This document shows, one piece after another, positions 35,589-47,462 of a DNA stretch of 64,000 nucleotides. Under the pieces are notes generated by a model, which had not been told where the DNA came from, searched no databases, and was given only the letters and a program-made list of their open reading frames with translations. Position 1 is the first letter of the stretch; each line of letters opens with the position of its first letter. Source of the DNA: Scleromitrula shiraiana (lineage: Eukaryota; Ascomycota; Leotiomycetes; Helotiales; Sclerotiniaceae); NCBI GenBank assembly GCA_028455995.1, contig JABELC010000009.1, positions 1,054,001 through 1,118,000 of the forward strand, written 5' to 3'. A program made the position numbers and the translations under genes.

Positions 35589-37250
35589 ATGTCCTCATAT
35601 TCCTACAAACCTCTTTCCCCTCAACAATTCCGACTCATCACAATCCACCCAGGCACAGGATCAACTCCCATAAAAGTTACCCTAAAACATGTCAATCTCC
35701 AAGAGAAACCCCGTTTCGAGGCTCTGTCCTACGAATGGGGACCGCCATCCCCCAATGACCCCCAAATATACGTCGAAAACGTCCCCTTTACAATTCGACT
35801 AAACCTCCACCGATTCCTCAAAAGACTTCGAGCATCCTCCAATACCCCACAAGTACTATACGCCGACGCCATCTGCATAAACCAGCAAGACAACGCCGAA
35901 AAGAGCATCCAAGTAGCCCTAATGAGCGACATCTACATGCGAGCAAAGAAAGTACTAGTCTGGCTCGGCGAACACGATCCAAATAGTCAGATGGTATTCG
36001 GAGTTAACAGTATATCGGACTACATGGACACGATGCCTAATGCCGTCAAGGCACTTACACTGCCATGTCTCTGTCCCTTGCTGTTCCCGATCGGTTTATA
36101 CAGAAGTGCCAAACACGTAGGACGAGCCATGCGATCTACACCCAGCCCGAAAGTAGCAGCCTGGACAGCACTGCTCTCACGATCGTACTGGAATCGCACG
36201 TGGATCATTCAGGAATTCCTGCTGGCGCGCGAGGTGGTTGTTTATTGTGGTGCGGACCATATGGATGGAAGTTTTATATTTAGCAAGCCGCTTCAAGATT
36301 ACTTCGGACGCATGATACAGAAGAATAAGGGGGGGTATGAGGGGATTCCTCGATCCTTCTTGCTGCATATGTGGAAGTTTAATCAGAAGCGTCATGGGGT
36401 TTTTGGGAGAGGGAAGCCTTATTTTCCTGGTGTTGATATCTTCGAGCTTGCTTTCAATTTTCAGTATACCGAGTGCCAGAATGTATTGGATCACGTATTT
36501 GGATTACTGGCCCTTGAGGATCCCACGAAGAGTCCACCGATAACACCAACCTATGACGACTCGGCTCAAATTCTCTTTGTCAAAATCTGCATGTTGAAAC
36601 TTCCGAAAGTAGCAGGATGCGTTGATAGCAAGGTCACTATCGAAGGGATGGCTTGTGTAGCGAGATTATTCATAGGGTTGAAATTGACTTTTGATGATGC
36701 GGAAAAGATCTTGGATATCCTACTCGACAACCCGCAATCCACAGCATCAAAAAATGTCTCTGTGACAGCCACCATTGTCAAATCATTCGACGAATGCGGT
36801 TTTCTAAAACCAGAACGAAAACAACTGATACTCGCGCAAACCAAAACCGCCCAAACAGCCGAGCAAGTCCTCTCCACGATCCAACAATGGCGCACAACGC
36901 AGAAGAAAAACGGGAACTGGTATAACCTTCACGACACTTCTCAAATCCACTCACCGCCCGGTATGGTATTCCAGAAACTCGACGAACCGCTCTGGAGCCG
37001 CTACAGCACACTCCAAGCGGAAACGCAACGAAAAGCCTCCGGGGCCCAGAATGCCCAACAGATGCATAGACATCAAATGCATTCGATTGATCACATGAAC
37101 ACGATAAACAATATCAACAACATCAACATGATAAACAACATGAATAATATGAACATGATGAATAACATGAACATGATGAATATGAACAATGGAGCGATGA
37201 TGGGGGGCGGAGGGATGGGAGGTGCAGGGATGGGAGGAGGAGGAATGTGA
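35589..37250 (+). CDS. HET-domain (heterokaryon incompatibility) protein with Asn/Met/Gly-rich tail
   Basis: HET domains trigger cell death when genetically different hyphae fuse. Single exon, 553 aa, ATG at 35589. Domain motifs: FEALSYEWGP (43-52), LYADAICINQQD (90-101), LMSDIYMRAKKVLVWLGE (111-128) and SRSYWNRTWIIQEFLLAREVVVYCG. After a 300-residue middle region without a named domain, the last 62 residues (from about 492) are a His/Met/Asn tract (INN, MNN, NMMNN units) ending in GGGGMGG-type repeats. The tail is compositionally prion-like, of interest because several fungal incompatibility systems signal through amyloid motifs; here that is inference. Codon third positions swing between C-rich and G-rich along the gene. 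Confidence 0.92.
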   Translation: MSSYSYKPLSPQQFRLITIHPGTGSTPIKVTLKHVNLQEKPRFEALSYEWGPPSPNDPQIYVENVPFTIRLNLHRFLKRLRASSNTPQVLYADAICINQQDNAEKSIQVALMSDIYMRAKKVLVWLGEHDPNSQMVFGVNSISDYMDTMPNAVKALTLPCLCPLLFPIGLYRSAKHVGRAMRSTPSPKVAAWTALLSRSYWNRTWIIQEFLLAREVVVYCGADHMDGSFIFSKPLQDYFGRMIQKNKGGYEGIPRSFLLHMWKFNQKRHGVFGRGKPYFPGVDIFELAFNFQYTECQNVLDHVFGLLALEDPTKSPPITPTYDDSAQILFVKICMLKLPKVAGCVDSKVTIEGMACVARLFIGLKLTFDDAEKILDILLDNPQSTASKNVSVTATIVKSFDECGFLKPERKQLILAQTKTAQTAEQVLSTIQQWRTTQKKNGNWYNLHDTSQIHSPPGMVFQKLDEPLWSRYSTLQAETQRKASGAQNAQQMHRHQMHSIDHMNTINNINNINMINNMNNMNMMNNMNMMNMNNGAMMGGGGMGGAGMGGGGM

Positions 37251-37496
37251 GGAGGAGGATGTTAGTGAGTCATCGATGAGTAAAAGAACTTACTCTTCTA
37301 GATGAATGTATACATGGTTAACAAGGGCGCCGTGAGGCACGGCAGGGCGAAACAGAGCAACGCTCAATTCCTTTTTTGTTCCTTCTTTCCAAGAATATTG
37401 GATATAATCAATCTAGCCACCGAATACGAACGGCTTTAATCTGACTTCTCTCCGGTAGAAAAGTAATGATATTCTTGTCACAAAAGGATAGATCAG

Positions 37497-37512
37497 GTGA
37501 TCATATGATCAC
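37497..37512. repeat. 16-bp perfect palindrome GTGATCATATGATCAC
   Basis: Two further TGATCA elements follow within 25 bp (about 37513-37535). It lies 250 bp after the HET stop. Confidence 0.6.
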
Positions 37513-38205
37513 ATGATCAACCTCGGGTGATCAACTGGATATGACTTAGAGTGCTTCGCATCTTTAATATCACATCATAGTATATATAAAACGAGCTTCG
37601 CCCTTTTTCTAGATAGATCAATCAACGAGTTTTTGACTATGCTCCTTTTTGTGTGACAATTCTCTTGAGGAGAAGGCTGAGAGAGCGGACGTTGTTTTGT
37701 GCGAAGGTTTGATATGATATAATATGTATGATACGAGCATCTTCTCAATGTGTGTAATATTGATTTGAGACAACGATCCACAGTGCCATTTTCTACAATA
37801 TAAAAAAGAATGCCGGGAATTTCTAAAAACAAAATACCCAATCCTCAAAAATGGCTTCAATCACACAAGTCACACACAAGTGACTTCACTACACTTTGTC
37901 CTTAAATAAATAAAAGCAACAAAGTCATGCACATATATGTATGTATCACTAGATACAAAATACCAATCACCAACATACTTCCAGTGCTCGATCAACATTT
38001 TTCTTTCTCTCAATGATCTATAAACGATACAATAGAACAGATACGAGTTGTTGAAATTCCGAATGTTCATTAAACTAACACACAGTGTATTTTTCTTTCT
38101 TTTGATATTAGTTTAAACATCTGTAATTCAACCAATCGTTGAAATCTATCGAATGTAAGAAATTTGAAAAATCATTCCAACATCCTCACTACAAACATAT
38201 ACCAA

Positions 38206-38454
38206 TCAATCTGTTGATATACTCTCTCGATCAGAGAGATCATGATGCGGTTCTTCATAACGAAACGTACATGTCACTACCATGGTAGTAGACCAATCAC
38301 AAGTATTGGGATGTGACGGATCTTGGTAAGAGTACATGCATGCATTGTAATAACCCCAGATTACGTCGAAGTGCTCCAATTGATACGATGGTGGATGGAA
38401 GAACGCAGATGTAGCAGACTTGATACCATCTTGAACTAACAACAGAGTTTGCAT
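38206..38454 (-). other. Orphan open frame, possible exon
   Basis: An 82-codon minus-strand frame with balanced amino-acid composition (for example HPPSYQLEHFDVIWGYYNACMYSYQDPSHP). A TTGTTAG acceptor-like sequence sits near its 5' end. No upstream exon or known family was identified, so it is reported only as a possibility. Confidence 0.2.
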
Positions 38455-41400
38455 TTATTAATTTATCTGTATATGTCAGATGAAATGTCACTTGCACATC
38501 ACATCGTATTGCAATCAACCTAAACAAAACAAAACAAAACAAAATCGGTAAGATCTACCCGCGAAGAATTATCTTCCCGTTCATCTAAAAGTAACCTTTC
38601 AACCAATGACGTTCCCGATCATCCAAACTAATTCCTCGTTGCAACTCCTGTACAATATCGCATTGCAAACCCCCCCAAAAGAGAAAGAGAAAGAGAAAGA
38701 GAAAAATGTATCTTCCCTAAAACCTCAAAAGAAAACACACAAAGTGACGTAACAGCACACAGAAGCGACACCAACAAGGCCGATCGGTCAATCAATCAGT
38801 CACCCAAACCAACGAACCGCAAAAGCGAGCGAGCGGCAAAGGAGTTCATCTTCCAAGCGAGGATATACACTGTATGGTAAGTATACAGGAAATAAAGCTC
38901 AATGGCCCCATAAGCCGCCGATGCCAGGACGGAGGGAGGACCCTGAAATTAGAGAAGAGGGAAAAGGACGGGCAAAACACTCGAAACATCGTAGTTTTAG
39001 AGTTTCGATCAAACAACCGCCACCACCTTTGAATTTGAAGTCGGATTCCCATTACCTATAATCTCACCAGAATGAGAACCATCTAAGCCCAATTGAGAGT
39101 AGCTTTTCTCCTCTCCCGTCACTAACCATACTCAAAATAGTAATATGGAAGCTTTTCAAAAACTCCAAAACCTATCCACCTTATCAATCTTTCCAATCAA
39201 ATAGTAGAATAGAGCGGATATGCTATTCTAAATTAGACTCAGATGGTTCTTATTCTGTTGAGATGATACGGTATTGCAGTGTAAGCTTGTTATCTAAAGG
39301 ATCCAGGGAAGCAAGTAAGTACAACGGAACTTTCCACACTACTCACGCACTCCACTTTCCAAGAGCCGGGACGAGGTCCACGGGGATGGATGATCATTCG
39401 TGCATCCATCCCATTTTCAAACATCAAGCAAGTCAAGGCAGGATGAAGCGCAGACCCAAAAATAAAATTAACCTTTGGTCCCCCCCAAAAGAACGACAGG
39501 AGGATGGGGATCGGAAAAAGTGGTAAACACCATCCAACCGCTTTACCGAAAGACCGAACGAACTAAACTAGGAATCCAATCCTTCGGAACCAGCTCCAGA
39601 TGATTTTCTGCTCGCCTCAAAGCTTTGGCCTCATTTGAATGACCTAACTGTACAGTACGTACGTACGTACTATCTATCACCAGGGCCCTTGATCGGACCA
39701 ACCAAAGAAAGCAATTTTAAGGAAGAAAAGGAAGGAAAGGAAGGAAGGAGTGCAGCTACATGCAGATATCCATGGTATTCATGCACACAAGAAGTAAGCG
39801 AGAGATCAGCCGGAGGGAAGAAAAAAATCGTCTTGTATGTATTGTATTGTACTGTATTGTTGTGATTTTAATGCTAGCTAGCTGTAGCTTAGCTATACAA
39901 TACGCATCGCATCGTAAAGGGAAAAAAAGGAAAGGAAAGCGAGCAAGCGAGTGGAAATCAAAGGACAGCACGAGGGAAGGAGGAAGGTACCGAACCACAT
40001 GGTGACTATGCTTAATCGCGACTGCCATTTTCTTCTTTTTGCGTGCATACATTTGTTATTGTTTGTATGGATGGCATGGCCTGAACTGAAGTGGAGTATC
40101 GTGAAGTGGACCGGAGGGGTTCTGTTCTGTTCGGTTCGGTTCGGTTCAAAAAACCAGAGGTCTCCACTCCGTTATGGATCCAGTAATAATAATAATAACA
40201 TGGATAAAAGACTTTGCTCCACCCACTTCCAATTTTAACAGGTTGACAACTTTGACTAAGCGTTGCTTGTCAACGGTTAACGTTGTATCCCCGGTTTGAC
40301 CTCCACAATTGGGACTTGGAATTCCTTAATTGAGTGGGATAAGTTCTCCGAGATGTTGATCTCATGAGATTGAGGGTTTAAATGGTAGGGAATGGTAGTG
40401 TTGTATTGTATGATATGATGTAGCAGTGGCAGTAGCAATAGTAACAGTTGAAGAAAAGTGTCAAGTTCGAGAAAGGAACTACTGTATGTACCCAATTCCA
40501 AAATAAAAGAGATCTTCGAGACCTTTCAATTCCTTTTGATTCTGGAATTAAAGATCTTGAGAATCGATGTAGTGTTCGAGATTCGTATGTTTATGTATGT
40601 ATGTATATATTTTTGCCACTCGATTGGGTTATCAATTTCAACGAGATCTAGATAACGTAACTGTGTATGTAAGTAGTAGATGGTCATCTGAATTAGATTT
40701 GTAATTTGGATTGGTCTTCTTTATTTCACGCCTTTACATACTGTCCATACAAACTCATGATTCTGTATACTGTGCTTCTCATAGTATATCATAACCCTCC
40801 CACATACTCGGCGGAGTACTGTATTGTAAGTCAGGCAAGAAAGCAGTGTAGGTACGCACCTGCTTGTATGAATCCACTCCTAAATATCTCCCCACAAGCA
40901 ATGCGATACCAGTAAAGTAACCAAATAGATATTAATGTGTCAATCAATTCCAATGCTTGAAGATACCCAGCCTACCCCCAGCTGAGACAATTTTTCATTC
41001 ACTTACTGTACATTGCACTCTCACAGCTCCCCACTATGTTTTGGCATTTTGACATCGTCAATAGGTATCGTTGCGATCAATGCTTCATCAATGCTTTGCT
41101 TGTAAGACTTTTTTCTTACCTACATGGTATAATATGTAGGTAGTTCACGTGGTACTATGATGGAGATCTGTGCCATCCATCCCATCGACCCATGAGGGCC
41201 AACACCAAGAATTTCAGCCGAAATCGAATGATATCAGAATGAGGAGTGAAGAAGAAAGAGAGAAAGTAAGAAAAAGTCCGAATTGTCCATTCTCAGTCCA
41301 CAACACATACCGTGCAGTGAGCACAGAGAAGATAGATTGATAGGCCCAGCGATAGATGAAACTCTATTCCATCAAGAGTCAGTCAAGCGTTATCTCATCT

Positions 41401-44124
41401 CATCTCAGATGCAATGCCAAATTTCCAAGAAAAGATAATCCACCCCATCCGCCTCATTATTGATGATCTCAAGCAGGTACATCAAAAACACATACGTGTA
41501 AGCCAGCAAACTACGTAGATGTTTCCTTTCAAACCGTCCATTCGATGCATTCAATGGTATGGCATCCCGTCTCTCACATAAAAAAGCCATCGTGATATCC
41601 GTAAACGTAACCGCCACACTTATCGGTAATATAATCAATTGAGTTATTAGAGGCTTGTAAATTAATTAAGAAAAAGCGGGTTTGATTCTTTAAGGTGCTT
41701 ACAGGTATTAATTACCCTGTAATACGCCCGTTCCTAGTGTCGGACGGCTCGGTAATTGATGACCCTGGATTACCTCAGTGATATGGTATTATTGTACAGT
41801 ACGCAATGAGGTACTCGGTACCGTAAGCAGATAGATATCCTTGAACTATTGAACATAACGGTTCTTTGTTTCTTCTTCAGGATGAGATCAGATACTATCT
41901 GATTACCCCGAACCGAACTCTTAGATTCGCTCTTTTTTCCGAAAGGGGAAATTTGGCACGTAGATATTTTGTATATAATCCGTGCCTATGAACAGACAAA
42001 AGCGGACGAGGGGCGGACAAAGGACGTTTGATGTGGATAAATGGATTGATAGATGCTGGATAGTAGTTGGTAGTTGGTAGATGGCAGACGTGGAATTTGA
42101 GCGACTGTGTTTATTTTTTTTATGGAGTTAATGAAGTAGATGGAGTAGATCGAGTGGACCTCTGGATGGGGATGGGATTCTCCAGAACAAAAAATACAAC
42201 ACATGTAACTAGCTAGGCATCCCAGGTACATTATCATTATCTATAGTACGTACTCCAGCTGTATGATTACAGCAGCTGTACATGTACTGCGACTGCATTA
42301 ATGGAGACTTTTGATCTTATTATTTTCGTATGGTTTGAACTCTTATCCGATGGCTTGAGGTATAAAATTGGGTAAACAGTGAATGAGTGATGTTCATTCA
42401 CCCGCGGTATGCGCGAGTCAAGAATTGTGAAGATTCATGAAGTTTGAGTTTTAGTTTCTTGAGTTACAACCGATACAGTTTCTAGATCTTTTGGCTCTCT
42501 CGATAAGAAATAAGGAGAGCATTTGAGGAGGAGGCGAAGAGTGTCATATTTAACTTTGATCTACTGTAGGTACAATAGAACTATGACACGCGACAAGATA
42601 TTTAAGAGGGCTGAGTATTATTACTTTTTCTATTATTTGTATCGATCCTTTCCTTCCGTAGCTATATCACAACATCAACATAGAACTACCTAACTAAACT
42701 TCCCTTCCATACAACTCAATACTGCAATTCAATTCAATCTATAAACAGAAAAAGACACAGTAGATGGAAATAGAATAAACAGACCAAATCTCATGAAACA
42801 TCATCCATCCATTATGATCCATACAATAAGAAATCTCAGTTTACTGTCCACATCTTTATCTTATTAATATCTTCTCCGTGCTCCCCTTTCAAAAAAAAAA
42901 AAAAATCAAACTCCGAACCGACAACCTCCCGACTAACCAATCATAAGTCAACGATAAGATAATTTTCAATATCCAATCAAATTTAGAGCTGGACCCTTAG
43001 AATTTGTTAAGATGCGCTAGAGGCGGATTTTATGTTTTAGCGTATGCAGCACGCGACACTTGGAGGGGGGAGGGTGGTAGGGCCCCGGTGGATGTGAGTA
43101 GAATGGGTAGGGTTCATGGGTTTTGGGAATGGGGATGGGAAAATAGGAAGGGAAATGATTGTATGGAAGAGAGTAGTAGTGAGGCGAAGGAGATTGAGAT
43201 TGGGATTGAGATTGAGATTGAGGATGAGGATGAGGATGAGGATGAGGATGATGATCAATAATTGGGGATTGGCAATTGACTTTGTTACACGTAAACTCGT
43301 AAGAGCAAGAGTATGAGGAGATGAATGGATAGAGATAATGTATGTACAATACGATATGTGTGCAATGATTAGATTGACCGCTCCTCTTGTTACTTTATCC
43401 ATCCCGCCATTCCATTCCATCTTGAGACTCGAGTAAGGTCTATTCCTTCTTTCTTCCTTTTTTTCTTTCTTTCTTTCTTTCTTTCATTCAATCAATGATC
43501 TAGAGGCAGCAAGATAAGCATTGAATCAAGCAAGTCTACGTATGAAGTTCAGTTTGAATTTGAAGCCAAGACTTCAGTTCTGTACTAATAAAAATCAATC
43601 CTAGAATAAAATTGGGCTCATATCTTCGGCGGGCATGAAACTCCGACCTTCTTCTTTTTCTTCAAATTCAATATCCGTCAAATACCGACATACACTAACT
43701 ACTATAGGTCTAGAGGGAGATAAATGATTTAATGCGGAATAGGTTCTTAAGCATTATCCAATAGAAGATGAAATAATTTTTGGATATATTACGAAAGGGT
43801 AATTTAATGATTGTTGTTTCTTTGTAGAGATCTCTAATAAGAGTACGTATGAGGTCATTGAGGTTAGGGAATTAGGGAACAAAGAAAGCCCCAGGTGTCC
43901 CCAATGAAATTTGAATGGATAGATAGATAGACATTGAATAATGAGGACGAGAATATACCCATATGGATGGATGATCTTAAAGAAAATGGAATTAGATACG
44001 AACTTGGCATACCGACTCTCAGTACCATAGATAGTTTTTCTGTTGATTTCATCTAATTGAGGTAGTTAAATCCGAAATTATTATGTAAATTTATTTTGAT
44101 TTATCGAGGAATTAAATCATCAAT

Positions 44125-44204
44125 AATTCTACAATTCTACAATTCTACAATTCTACAATTCTACAATTCTACAATTCTACAATTCTACAATTCTACAATT
44201 CTAC
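44125..44204 (+). repeat. 8-bp minisatellite, (CTACAATT)n
   Basis: Ten uninterrupted copies of an 8-bp unit, in geneless DNA. Confidence 0.95.
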
Positions 44205-44654
44205 TCAAGTGTTCGATCTGATTGAATGTGAATGTTACTATTACTATTACTGTTAGTATTAATTACTATTACTATTACTGTTACATGACATGACATGACA
44301 TGGGGCCTAATAAGAAATCTTCCTACAACCAATAATGCAAGCCTTATTAACCCTTTTCTTTTTTTTTTCTTTTTTTTTCCTATGGGTGAACATTGTACCG
44401 GTATCCTTTGAAGCATTATAGAATTATTATTATACTATGCAGTAGAACTATAGTGAACTATAGTACTTCCTTCCTTCCACCTGCATGCATCTTCCATCTG
44501 CACCTGGGACAAGGTTTAACAATCGAAACTTCCCTTGAACAAAGTTGAGCCTCGAAATTACTCGAGCATCAAGTCTTTCAAATTCCGTCCCACTAATAAA
44601 ATAATAAATAATAATACCGTAGAGATTCTTAGACTTCCTAACTTCTATTAGACT

Positions 44655-44750
44655 TATTAGTTATTATTATCATTATTATTATTATTATTATCATCATTAT
44701 TATTATTATTATTATTATCATTATTATTACTATTACTATTATTATTATTG
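44655..44750 (+). repeat. Imperfect (ATT)n repeat
   Basis: ATT/ATC trinucleotide tract with a few substitutions. Confidence 0.85.
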
Positions 44751-46350
44751 GAACTATGTGGGCACATTGACTGGACCATAACTTAACTTTAACTTGCAAC
44801 TTGCTTGTTCTATTCTCTACTCTTTTTCTTTTGTCCCACAAGTTTCTTATCTAAGGTAGTTTTAAAGAAATCGAATCCACTTTCTATCCAATCCATACAT
44901 ATCTAAGAAGTACGAAGTATTACCCATACAATTCTAATCCACCATCTATCTCATTGTTCTTATTCTTATTCTTATTTATTCTTATTTATTATCTTATTAC
45001 TCGAGGTACATCGTTCAATAATAATCATCAATTTCACTCCACATTTACCACCCAGAGTTCCAGTATACACAGAATACACATATCAGAATTCCCCCTCCTC
45101 CTCCTTCTTCTCCTCCTCCTCATCCTCATCCTGCTTGTCTTCACTCACTCATCATCATCATATTCACTCATAATCATATTCACTCATCTTGAACATACCT
45201 TATTATTTTATATACATAATAAATATATCTTCTCTTTACCCCTCCAATCAATCCTCTTTATATTCATCTCAATTACCTTCAAATCATAAAAAGAGATAAC
45301 AATCCATTGAATTATACTCACTCATCTATTTACTTTTTAAATAAAGTGAATTACGTTTTTACTTTCACTTCAATCTACTTATCAATTCCTCTTCTTCTTT
45401 GACTTATTACTTTCTTACCTACATATACCATACATGTAACATCATACATACATTTATTATCCTACATACTTTTTATTCCGTATTACAAAAAAGTACAGCA
45501 TACGACTATCGACTTATCTCATTCTCTTATCTTGACTTCTAAGACATTGGATTCGATAGAGATTCAATTCAACTTTTCTTGGTCTTTCTGAAAACTTCCA
45601 AGATTTTGTCTTTCACTTTAAAAGGGCATTGTTGTTTGTTGTTTCCGTCCATTCTCTGCGTACATATTAGATCTTGAGTTACCACTCTTCTCCATTAGAA
45701 ATCCATTGGTTAGCAGATCATAAAAAGGCGCCGCTCCTTCTATCTGGGTTATCCTACGTACTTATCACTTACCACTTACCACAAATTACTACAACACTAC
45801 GACACTACAACACCACACAACATCAAAAATCCCATAAATCAACCAATCCCGGCCGCCCCAAATAAAACCCCAATAATACAAGAATTCTCCCATCTTAATT
45901 GGAAAACTCAAACACCCGAAGTTGTACAATATAATACAGAATACATAATTTCATTCGAATCATCCGACCGACGGTTATCAACTCATAATATCTTCCTACG
46001 TAGCAGTTGGATATAACGTGGTTCCTAGTCACCCAAACTTTCAATTTGCTTTCTCTTATCCAAACCCGTATCACGGAAGGTTGTTTTTGTAAGGCCTACG
46101 ATAACCGGATCATCAACTTACATATCTGAGAGGCGCACAACACATCGCCACCGTCGGTCGCTATTTACTTTACTTTTGAGGCGCATTTCCCGAAAGATAC
46201 AATACCAATAATTCACAACATTTCGTTTCTCTCTCCAACGAAAACTTACCTTCCACCTGAATGTTCTTCGAAACAAATCGCCAGACTTTTTACCCTCCTC
46301 CTCCTATAACTCACGAGAAATCTCAAGACTCATCTGAGAAACTGAACAAG

Positions 46351-47462
46351 ATGGCAACCGATTTCGCCATGCCTGTACAACAATTTACCACTTCCCCTTC
46401 ACAATACACCCTTTACAATACTCAATCGCAACAGATCTCACCCACCAGTTCAAATGCTCCAACTCCTAATAATGCTTCACCGACTTCTCCTAGAGGCAAT
46501 CTTCCAAATTATTTACCAGCACATACTCGACAACTGAGACCACCTAAGTCGCCCCTTTATGTTCCAGCAGTTTTGAGACCAACAGATCCGCCAAAGAGAT
46601 TGTCGAAACCATCTCCTTTAACTCCACCTCATAGTATGAATAGCAGCTTCGATGATTTGGAGAATGCAACGACATTAAGTAGACGATCGACTGGAGATAG
46701 TGGAAAGGGTGGACTGGGCGCAATAACTGAATCGGAATGGAGTGTTGAGGGTCTTGGAAAAGTAACAGCACCACCAACAAGAAATCATTGGAAGGTATGT
46801 TAAAATATTTTTCTCGATAAACATTTATTTGGAAGAATACATCACTCCAAGAAGTTTTGGGGAATTTAAAGGATATTTGTATCTGTGCAAACAGACAATG
46901 GTGCAATACCTTGATGGCTATTACGTGCTGAGAATGTCGCATAATCCATGCACCAAATTTCTTCATCGCTTGGCTGAGTCGCGTGCTCCAACAATATCCA
47001 CTTTGCATTCCACCAAACATGTCCTATGAATTAGGATTTATTACATATGCTAATATTTTCTCCTAGCCTGATTCTGAATCTTCCATTTGTGACGAAACTA
47101 CTTGCACCCGATACTTCACATACTTCACACGACGACATCACTGTCGACGATGTGGTAATATCTTTTGCGATCAACACTCCAACCATACTATCCCTCTCGA
47201 TCAAGATGCCAATTACCATCCCAAAGGTACAGGCAGTCGTTCCTGTGAACACTGCTGGCATGAATACAGAAGCTGGTCGGTTGCAAGATCCAGTCGATCA
47301 AATAGCGAAAGCTCTCAAGAAGAGCCCGGAACCCCTACAACTCCAATTGTCAATTGTGCCAGAGGTCGCGCAATTGGTAATATCATCGGAGAACACATGA
47401 AGGGTACGCCTGAAAGTCTTGGTGCCAGTGTTCCAAGAGATTGGAATTGGAGCACTTTCTAA
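46351..47462 (+). CDS. FYVE zinc-finger protein
   Basis: FYVE domains bind phosphatidylinositol 3-phosphate on endosomes and vacuoles. Exons 46351-46794 and 47067-47462, 279 aa; the donor is GTATGT and the acceptor TCCTAG. The first 148 residues are Ser/Thr/Pro-rich. The intron falls inside the WxxD motif (WK|PD), followed by SICDETTC..YFTYFTRRHHCRRCGNIFC and SRSCEHCWHEY. The basic core RRHHCRRCG is complete. The first zinc pair is CDETTC (C-x4-C), not the usual C-x2-C. A conserved-looking C-terminus ends SVPRDWNWSTF. I chose the ATG at 46351 (AAGATGG context, MATDFAMP); an in-frame ATG at 46261 would add 30 residues. The intron (272 nt) contains an unrelated open frame. Confidence 0.88.

Larger units (their letters stand above)
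37251..46350. other. 9-kb region without a supportable gene
   Basis: Repeat-peppered DNA between the HET and FYVE genes. It contains a 15-nt GC-rich hairpin (37330-37344), a 16-bp palindrome (37497-37512), AAAAC units (38520-38542), purine runs (about 38684), TACG repeats (39656-39670), CTTT runs (43443-43486), an 8-bp array (44125-44204) and ATT repeats (44655-44750). Minus-strand frames 38206-38454 and 41405-41638 have fairly protein-like composition, but I could not build exons around them. 44.9-46.35 kb is pyrimidine-rich and probably includes a long FYVE-gene leader. Confidence 0.6.

Noticed and set aside
43004..43420. Overlapping plus- and minus-strand frames near 43.2 kb
   Set aside because: Driven by GATTGA/GATGAG hexamer-like repeats (Glu/Ile/Asp or Asn/Leu/Ser runs), with no conserved segment.
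44281..44302. CATGA/CATGG runs as regulatory sites or CRISPR-like repeats
   Set aside because: Simple pentanucleotide repeats with no spacers; CRISPR arrays are not expected in a fungal nuclear genome.
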